A DNA stretch of 64,000 nucleotides. Origin: Kitagawia praeruptora (lineage: Eukaryota > Streptophyta > Magnoliopsida > Apiales > Apiaceae). The stretch lies in assembly GCA_037693485.1 (NCBI GenBank), contig CM075349.1:72829001-72893000 (forward strand). Direction: 5' to 3'. Position 1 is the first letter of the stretch. Every line of letters starts with the position of its first letter. This document shows, piece by piece, positions 56,916 to 64,000 of this stretch. Position numbers and translations under genes: made by a program. Under the pieces are notes generated by a model. That model ran no database searches and was not told the origin of the DNA. It worked only from the letters and a program-made list of their open reading frames with translations.

Positions 56916-59900
56916 CTACTGGTAGTATTTCCTCAAATGTTCTGCATTCCAAGCTCGTGGCATGACCTTATCATCCATATCAGTTAGATAATACGTCCCT
57001 TCATTGATGACACCATAAACTTTATAGGGCCCTTCCAAATTGGCTCCAAAGACCCCATGAGACGAGACCTTAGTGTTAGGCATTACTCTCCTAAGTACCA
57101 AGTCCCCTACGCGAAGATGAGGCACGCGAACCTTTCCATTATAGTACCTCGCGGCTCGCCTTTGATAAGCTGCGAGCCTAAGCTGAGCCTCTTCTCTTGA
57201 CTCTTGAATCATATCTAAGTAGAGCCTGTGATTGACCTCGTTTGACTCGGGGTCGTAATGTTCCCTTCTGAACGAGCCTGACCCTACCTCCACGGGCACC
57301 ATGGCCTCGCACCCATATGTCAAAGAAAATGGAGTCTCACCTGTGGTGGACCTTGGGGTCGTGTTGTATGACCACAAGACCTTTGGTAGCTCTTCGGGCC
57401 AATTACCCTTACTCTCCTCCAACTTGGCTTTTAGGGTATGGTTGATTATCTTGTTGATGGCCTCGGTTTGTCCATTTGTCTGAGGGTGACTTACAACAGA
57501 GAAACTTTTCTTGATTCCCAAACTCTCACAAAATTCTTTCATCTCCTTGCTATCAAATTGCTTCCCATTATCTGAAATGAGATGATATGGAATCCCATAG
57601 CGACAAACAATTGCTCTGTACACGAAGTCCTTCAATTTTTTAGCAGTGATGGTAGCAAGAGGCTCGGCCTCGGCCCACTTAGTGAAATAGTCCACAGCCA
57701 CGACTGCATATTTTACTCCTCCCTTAGCTTTAGGGAGTTCACCAATAAGATCTATTCCCCACATAGCAAAGGGCCAAGGGCTCATCAACGAGGTGAGGTG
57801 AGCAACTGGAGCATTACTGAAATTTGCATATCTTTGGCACTTGTCACATCGCCTAGCGAACTCAAAAGCATCCCTTTTCAATGTGGGCCAGAAAAATCCT
57901 TGTCGTAAAATTTTCTGAGCTAGGGAACCACCCCCCGAGTGATTGCCACATATTCCTTCATAGACCTCTCTCAAAATATAGTTGCATTCTTCACCATCTA
58001 CACACCTCAAAAGTGGAGTGTTGAACCCTCTTCGATACAAGACCTCGTCATAAATAACATAGCGAGCCGCCTGATATTTGACCTTCCTCGCTTCTTTTTT
58101 ATCCTGAGGTAGCATCCCATTCTTTACATACTCCCATATAGGGGCCATCCATGTTGACTCCTGGCTCGCTATTTCCATAACAAATTCTTCTGGTACACTA
58201 GGTTTACTTTGAATTTCCAATGGGATAATCCCAAGTAAAGTAGCCTCGCGACGCGAAGCCATTTTTGCGAGGGCATCTGCTCCTTGATTTTTTGCCCTCC
58301 TGATAAACTCCACCTTTACTTGCTTGAATGACTTCATAAGCCTTTGCACACACCTTAAATATAACTCAATCTGGGGTCCCCTGGCTTGCCATCCACATCC
58401 AACATGACCCGTGACCAACATAGAATCGCTATATGCATTGAGATTCTCTACTTTCATTTCTATTGCGAGCTTGAGGCCGATTATGAGAGCCTCGTACTCA
58501 GCTGCGTTATTAGAAGCCTCGAAGGCGAAGTGAACAGCACTACTCAACTTGCGACCCTCAGGTGTAACAAGCTCGATCCCAGCACCGGCCCCTTCTTTGT
58601 TAGATGCCTCGTCAACATATAATTTCCACCACGAGGCTGAATTTTCATCTTTGAGTTTGGGGTCAACCACTTCAGGGATCGCTATGAGAGCCCAGGCATC
58701 TTCCTCAGATTGAGAAGGAAACTCCAATATGAAATCTGCTAAAGCTTGCCCTTTTATCGCACCTCGAGGCTTGTATTCAATGTCAAACTGACTCAGCTCT
58801 ATGGTCCACTTTAAAAGTCTACCCGAGGCCTCGGGTTTATGCATTACTTACCTGAGTGGGTACGCAGTGCGAACTTGGATACTATGAGCCTGAAAATATG
58901 GCCTCAGCTTTCGCCAAGCCAAAACCACAGCATAGGCGAGCTTCTCCATGTTGGTGTAGCGAGTCTCGGCATCTAGCAGTCTTTTACTGACATAGTAAAC
59001 GGGGAGCTGAAGCTTTTCCTCCTCGTGAACGAGGACAGCACTGATGGCATATTCTGAAACTACCAAGTAAACAATAAGAACTTCACCTTCATTGGGCTTA
59101 GAGAGTAATGGAGGCGAGCCCAGATGTTCTTTTATCCTCTGAAAAGCTTCCTCGCACTCAGGGGTCCATTCAAAACTCCTTCCCACCCTCTTGATCGCTT
59201 TAAAGAATTCATGGCACTTATCTGATGATTTAGAAACAAATCGATTCAATGCTGCGATCCTTCCAGTTAGACTTTGTACTTCCTTGACACTTCTTGGCGA
59301 CCTCATTTCCATCGATGCCTTTATTTTGGCTGGATTAGCCTTAATGCCTCTGTGGTTAACAATAAAACCCAAAAACTTTCCAGATTCGACCCCGAAAACA
59401 CACTTCTGGGGGTTGAGCTTCATTCGGAATCTCCTCAATATGTCGAACATTTCTGCGAGGTGGGTTATATGATCCCCAGCCTCCTTAGACTTCACAAGCA
59501 TGTCATCTACATAGACCTCCATTGTCTTTCCAATCTGCTTCTCAAACATCATGTTAACGAGCCTCTGATAAGTAGCACCTGCATTGAGGAGGCCAAAGGG
59601 CATCCCAATATAACAGTAGAGACCTCTGTCTGTGATAAACGAGGTGTGCTCCTGATCAGGCCCGTACATTGGTATTTGGTTGTACCCAGAATAGGCGTCC
59701 ATAAAGCTTAAGAGTGCGTGGCCCGCTGTTGCATCTACCAACTGATCAATTCTTGGAAGAGGGAAACTATCCTTCGGGCAATGCTTGTTTAGATCAGTAA
59801 AATCCACACATGTTCGCCACTTCCCATTTGGCTTCTTGACTAGGACAGGGTTTACGAGCCAGTCAGGGTAAAATGATTCCCTAACGAGCCCGACCTCGAG

Positions 59901-59954
59901 TAGCCTGTCAACTTCTTCTTTTAGAGCCTCGGCCCGCTCTCCACTTATTGGCCT
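56916..59954 (-). pseudogene. pol: G6 pol (RT to integrase), one nonsense codon, 5' end lost
   Basis: The frame is open from the C2 junction at 59954 to TAA at 58848-58850 and again from there to 56916, all in one frame. RT carries CVDFTDLNKHCPKDSFPLPR and YVDDMLVKS. The first RNase H follows. The TAA sits between RNase H and its connection (after VRTAYPLR), where a Gln is usual in relatives. The second, archaeal-type RNase H has YVDEAS (YVDGAS is usual) and NNAAEYEAL. Integrase has the zinc finger (GICGNHSGGGS, CDKCQRY) and DDE landmarks GIDLIGELP, ISDNGKQF and the Glu of GQTEAINK. RT and integrase would now be separated by the stop. Confidence 0.9.
57927..57940 (-). other. PPT-like tract inside the G6 integrase frame (possible central PPT)
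   Basis: ACTCGGGGGGTGGT on the minus strand matches the G6 polypurine tract at 13 of 14 bases. It encodes the Ser-Gly-Gly-Gly of the integrase zinc finger, the same place as the tract in G1 at 7595-7604. Confidence 0.35.
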
Positions 59955-61245
59955 TGTTAGTTACAGAGGCATGCCTGTACACATCTAATAACAAGCCTAA
60001 TTGTTTGTAATGCTTTGCATTACTTACATGACCTCTTAACTGAGGGAACCTCTAGTTGTAGAGCTTCTGTTTGTATTGTACTTATAGTAGGCATCAAATC
60101 CTAGTTGTGTAATTGTAATTATAAAGTCTAGAATAATGCTTGAAAGAAGTTCCAAGGTTCATGCCTCAAGCAAGGAGTTAAAGACTGTCAAATAATCACA
60201 GTTGGGGATTTGAAGAAATGAAGAATTTGCCTAAGTACCAATTCGAGAAGTATATTTGTCTATTCGAGAAGTCCAGCATTCGAGAAGTCAGGGATTCGAT
60301 ATCTCAAGACACTATTCGATATCTCTGAATACAATGTTCGATATCTCATTCGATATCTCAGGGATTCGATATGTCTACTACTCTATTCTAGAACTCAAGA
60401 AGTCAACAAGTCAAGATGGTATTCGAGTTCTCAAAGAGTCAACAAGTCAAAGTTCCATTCGATATCTCAAGGACTCAGAAAGCTATTCGATATCTCGAGG
60501 ATTCGATAAGTCAAATGTTCTATTCGACAACTCAAGGAATCCTGATGGAAAAGAGCTATTCGAGAAGTGATTCGATATGTCAATATAACAGTATTCGAGA
60601 ACTCAGAGTTATCGATCAAGTCAATTCTAGTTCTCGAATCACTTACTTAGTCACTTCTCGAATACATTCTTGGAGACAAAATACTGAAGAAATTGTACAA
60701 GTCAGAAACCTGCAACAAGCCAATGTACTTTATGGACCACAATCTGTAACGTGCTCTGGAAAGCCTACAAGGAAGCTTGGAGAGATATAGAAGAGACAAG
60801 GAGCTAAAGAAGTGGATCTAAACAGGCTTTGCAAAGTCAAATCTGTAACTGTTTGGACACTTACTCAAAAAGGATAGACAGACTAGAAAGTAATTTGTTT
60901 AGCTACCTTATTTGCAGTAAGTAGGTTGTATCCATGTTCTATAAGGACACAGCCTCACTTCATAACTAAGTAACTTTTGTGAGTCAAGTTTTTCATACAC
61001 TGTAAGCTATATCTCTCTGAGAAAAACGAAGCTGAGAATACTACCATTTGTATTCACAGATTGTAGCAACCTTTATATAATAATACATTAGATTAAAGTG
61101 ATATTGTGTCTTGTGTTGTTTCTTCATCCGCACCTTCACTTCTACACACACAGGCACTTATCTGCTACATAGACTCAATCCAAGAAAAGTTCAAGAATCC
61201 ATTCACCCCCCCTCTGTATTCTTTTACCGTATTCAATACTCAACA
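59955..61245 (+). repeat. C2 5' LTR
   Basis: 1291 bp from TGTTAGTTAC to ACTCAACA. It has a TATA-like TATATAA at 61074-61080 and an array of TTCGA motifs at 60242-60662. The second LTR is outside the window. Confidence 0.8.
60242..60662 (+). repeat. Array of TTCGATATCTC / TTCGAGAAGTC motifs in the C2 LTR
   Basis: TTCGA occurs 16 times in 357 bp (60242-60598), at irregular spacing of about 12-60 bp. Seven dyads of the form TTCNNGAA are present: TTCGAGAA at 60242, 60263, 60279, 60559 and 60594, and TTCTCGAA at 60631 and 60655. TTCNNGAA is the two-unit core of heat-shock elements. Confidence 0.75.
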
Positions 61246-61247
61246 AG

Positions 61248-61259
61248 TGGTATCAGAGC
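61248..61259 (+). other. C2 primer-binding site, initiator-Met tRNA type
   Basis: TGGTATCAGAGC two bases after the LTR end. Confidence 0.9.
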
Positions 61260-61290
61260 GGGCTGTTTATTCAAAAACAGAAAAACGATC

Positions 61291-63798
61291 ATGAGTTTGA
61301 ATACACCAAAGACTATAGGAACGGTGAAGGTCCCTAAGTTTGATAAAGAAAACTTCAACCTCTGGAAGATAAAGATGATGTTGTTCATTAAAGCCTCTCA
61401 TCCCTTGTATCCTGAGATTCTCAAGAATGGTCCTTTTGTTCCACAACAAGAGATACCAGAGAAGACTGTTGGAACCACAACTATCCCAAGATCTTATGAG
61501 GCCAAGGATCCATCAAAGTGGACAGAGTCAGAAAGGGAGAAGGTTGCTCTTGACAGCCACCTCATGCTGCTTATCATTGATTCCATGGACATGTCAATGT
61601 TTGCAAACATTGCATCATGCACGTCTGCTAAAGAGATGTGGGATCACATTGAGGTGTTGTGTGAAGGGACTGATGAGGTTAAGGAAAACAGGAAACAGAT
61701 ACTGGTCACACAGTATGAAGCTTTCATGGCACAGCCCAAGGAAAGCATCACTGAAATGTTTGAAAGGTTTCACAAGCTAGTCACTGAGTTGCAAATGAAT
61801 GGCAAGGTTTACAGCACCAAGGAGTTAAATATGAAATTTCTGTTGTCTTCACCAAATCATCTGGAGCAAAGAGTCATTTCTCTAAGGGAGAGAGATTTGA
61901 ACAAAGTCACCTATGATGTGCTCTATGGAGTCCTAAAGACTCATGAACTTGAGTTGCTTCAGAAAAGGGCCATCCAAGCCAACCAAGGTAGAATGATAAA
62001 CACATCATGTGCCTTGATTGTCAACAAATCTATTCTGGACCTAGAAGCATCTACAAGCCAGCTAAGGATAGAGGAGGTAGCAGATGATGAAGAAACTGAA
62101 GCTGGGGTGAGTGAACCTGTTGAGGAAAAGGAGGAAGAAGAAGAAGAGTTTTACACTCTGGAAGAACTTGATGGGATGGAAAATACTTCATATGCTTTCA
62201 TGGCCAGAAAATTTCCAAACATCAGATTTAAAAGAAATCAACCCTTCAAACCCAAAACTCAAAACCATTCAGCCAACAAGAACAAGGCACCTGTGAAACC
62301 AAACAGAAATAAGTTCAAAACCAGTTATGTGGATAGGTCATCTGTAAGGTGCTATAGATGCAATGACCTAGGGCATTTTGCCAGTGAATGCAAGAAGCCT
62401 AAAAAGAAGGATAGAGATTATCTTGAGCTCGAAACTAAGTATGAGGCCCTTCTGAAAAAGCAGACACATGGTAAGGCCTACATAGCTGAAGGGAAGTGTT
62501 GGGATGATTCTGAGAGTGATGAAGAGGAACAAGAATTCTGCAATTATGCCTTGATGGCCAACTCCAAGGATGACTCATCTTCATCTGATTCTCAGGTACC
62601 ATCTCTCACTACTATAGACATGTCTGTTTCTGAGTACAAATGCATGATTGAACAATTATCTGTTGAAATGTTTAATATTCATACTAGTATGACTGCTGCT
62701 AATGAGGAGATTGCTAAACTATCTACTAGAAATGAGATATTAACCAAAAAGAATGAGGAACTTGAGCTAACTGCTATGCAAGTAGAAAACCTTAAGAAAG
62801 AAGTTGAATATTTGCAGAACAAGGTTGTATGTGCTAGTCAAGTAGAGAAGGCTCTTAGGGATGAATTAGCTGAGAATGAGTTCAAACTGAAAACTTTCAA
62901 GAAATCATCAGGTTTAGTGCAATCCTACTGTGAGAAAATTGAAGCTAAACCCAAAGCAGCTATTGGACTTGACTATGACTCTCTCAAATAGAGGAAAGGC
63001 TATGCTATCATTGAAGAGGACACAACTGTTCATGAGAAAGTGCCTCACATTTTGAGAAAAACTGAAAATCCAATTTTTAAGGAATCAACATTTGAAATTG
63101 ATGAGGATGCCTTACTCATCAAGCAAATGTTGAATGATGAGGATGAGGCACAATCTAGTGAACAGCAAGCATCCTCTAAGAGTGAAAGTGTCAAGTCAAA
63201 GACCAAGAAACCAGTAGTTGATAGGCCAAGACCTAAGAAGTTTGTTAAGTTTGTCTCAGCTGGGAAGAGTGAATCAGAAAAGGAAGTGACTAAGAAGAAA
63301 CAGAACAGAAATGGCAAGTTAGGGATTAACAAGGATAACAACTATGCTTATATGCCTAATGCCCCTAGGAAAACTTGTTAGAACTGTTTCAGTACCAATC
63401 ATTTAACTCATGCATGCAAGAAACCTGTTGGTAGTGTGTCTAAACCTTTCTATGATTGTTCTGTGCCTCTAAGTCATAGAGATGCACCCTTTTGTGATAA
63501 ATTTGACTGTATGCCATGCAATATGAATGTTATGACTAGTTGTTTTAATTTAAGAAGGCAATTCATTGATGGTTGTATCAGTCACAATTCTCACACACAC
63601 TACACAAGGTCAAAGTCTTCAAGTCCTCCTAAAGCTAGGAAGGTACCTCTGTCACCCAAGTCTGAAACTTCAGGTTCTAAGACTTCCAACAGTGACAAGA
63701 AGACTAACACTAAGAAAGTTGACAAGCATGTTGTTTATGATAAAACTGTCCCTAAGTCACATGGACCCAAACTTGTTTGGGTACCAAAGGAAAAGTAA
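61291..63798 (+). pseudogene. gag: C2 gag, broken by two in-frame TAG codons
   Basis: I place the start at ATG 61291 (MSLNTPKTIG), 46 nt after the LTR. A longer open frame reaches back into the LTR but is not native. Residues about 75-230 are the copia-type gag domain (UBN2-like; FNLWKIKMMLFIKA, LVTQYEAFMAQPKESI). A zinc knuckle CYRCNDLGHFASEC lies near 353, and a coiled coil at about 445-540. TAG codons at 62989-62991 and 63379-63381 interrupt one continuous frame, the second directly before a zinc-binding CFSTNHLTHAC. It ends KLVWVPKEK, TAA at 63796-63798. Two premature stops argue that this copy makes only truncated Gag. Confidence 0.85.
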
Positions 63799-64000
63799 TA
63801 CCTTTGTGTTTGCAGGGCAAAGAAAGTGAAAAGAAGGTCATGTGGATTTTGGACAGTGGATGCTCAAATCATATGACTGGTGATATGGCCCTGCTATCAC
63901 AATATGAGGAAAAGGATGGCCCAATGGTTGCTTTTGGAGATGACAGCATGGGTAACACACTGGGATATGGCAAGCTGAAAGTTGGTAATGTCATCATTGA
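63799..64000 (+). CDS. pol: C2 pol start: protease (partial, cut by window edge)
   Basis: The protease motif WILDSGCSNHMTGD starts at about 63843, with the catalytic D-S-G. It lies in a different frame (-1) from gag and follows the gag stop after about 40 nt. TTTGTGTTTGCAGG just upstream looks like a splice acceptor. Whether pol is reached by frameshift, splicing or reinitiation cannot be said. Confidence 0.75.

Larger units (their letters stand above)
52252..59954 (-). mobile_element. G6, Tat-type Ty3/gypsy element, 3' half, split by C2
   Basis: The visible part, in minus-strand order, is RT, RNase H, archaeal-type RNase H, integrase, an inner polypurine-tract copy, a convergent antisense gene, polypurine tract and the 3' LTR. 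Gag, protease, PBS and 5' LTR lie beyond the window because C2 entered at 59955. The layout is the same as G1, but the sequences are clearly different families. Words such as CCTCGC and GCGAG are strikingly frequent throughout the element, on both strands and in both genes. Confidence 0.88.
59955..64000 (+). mobile_element. C2, SIRE-type Ty1/copia element, 5' part
   Basis: The LTR (59955-61245), PBS, a long gag with zinc knuckle and coiled coil, and the start of protease are visible. The rest lies outside the window. Gag length, the upstream and downstream zinc-binding segments and the KLVWVPK ending before pol fit the SIRE/Maximus lineage. The left target sequence is GGCCT (59950-59954) inside the G6 pol gene. 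Confidence 0.85.

Noticed and set aside
61111..61290. Longer N-terminus of the C2 gag frame reaching into the LTR
   Set aside because: It would start inside the LTR and read across the primer-binding site. The ATG at 61291 gives the usual SIRE-type start.

Overview
This window looks like intergenic, retrotransposon-filled DNA of a flowering plant, probably a eudicot. The evidence is plant-type LTR retrotransposons of several named lineages (Copia of the Tork/Angela-like and SIRE types, Ty3/gypsy of the Tat and Tekay types), a TRIM, a CACTA transposon end, Helitron-like ends with 3' hairpin and CTAGT, AT-rich spacers and plant-type introns. I see no convincing host protein gene, rRNA or tRNA gene. 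The species cannot be named from the sequence.

Region 1 (1-20403) is a three-level nest. A small TRIM (174-bp LTR, about 184 bp inside; its 5' LTR runs off the left edge) holds a minus-strand Copia element (125-20079, target duplication CTTGG). That Copia holds a plus-strand Tat-type gypsy element, G1 (2352-13149, target duplication ACTGG). G1 has LTRs that read as identical, one open 1904-codon gag-pol frame, and a three-exon gene on the opposite strand between pol and the 3' LTR, with its own TATA box.

Region 2 (20404-29032) is AT-rich and holds older debris: a hairpin-rich patch, one end of a CACTA-type DNA transposon, a deleted gypsy remnant with a 1.4-kb LTR (G2), the 3' end of another Tat-like element (G3), and Helitron-like ends.

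Region 3 (29033-59954 and beyond) is a second nest built on a decayed minus-strand Tekay-type chromovirus, G4, with LTRs of about 3.8 kb. Its left LTR (29033-43079) is split by G5 (29679-39919, target duplication AAGAA), a Tekay-related element with 3.37-kb LTRs, an open gag frame and no pol. Its right LTR is split at 52252 by a second Tat-type element, G6 (minus strand). G6 carries a degraded pol and an intron-containing opposite-strand gene with G-box, TATA box and 5'-UTR intron. G6 is in turn broken at 59955 by a SIRE-type Copia, C2, that runs off the right edge.

Common themes: each Tat element pairs sense gag-pol with a convergent, independently promoted antisense gene for a protein that resembles the 'putative gypsy type transposon' (Transposase_28) family followed by a coiled coil. 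Each also has a copy of its own polypurine tract inside the integrase frame. G5 has gag but no pol and sits in an LTR of an element from its likely helper lineage. Most inactivating changes seen (TAG/TAA/TGA for Gln, Trp or Arg, and altered Gly and Cys) fit C:G to T:A transitions, as expected for methylated, silenced DNA.
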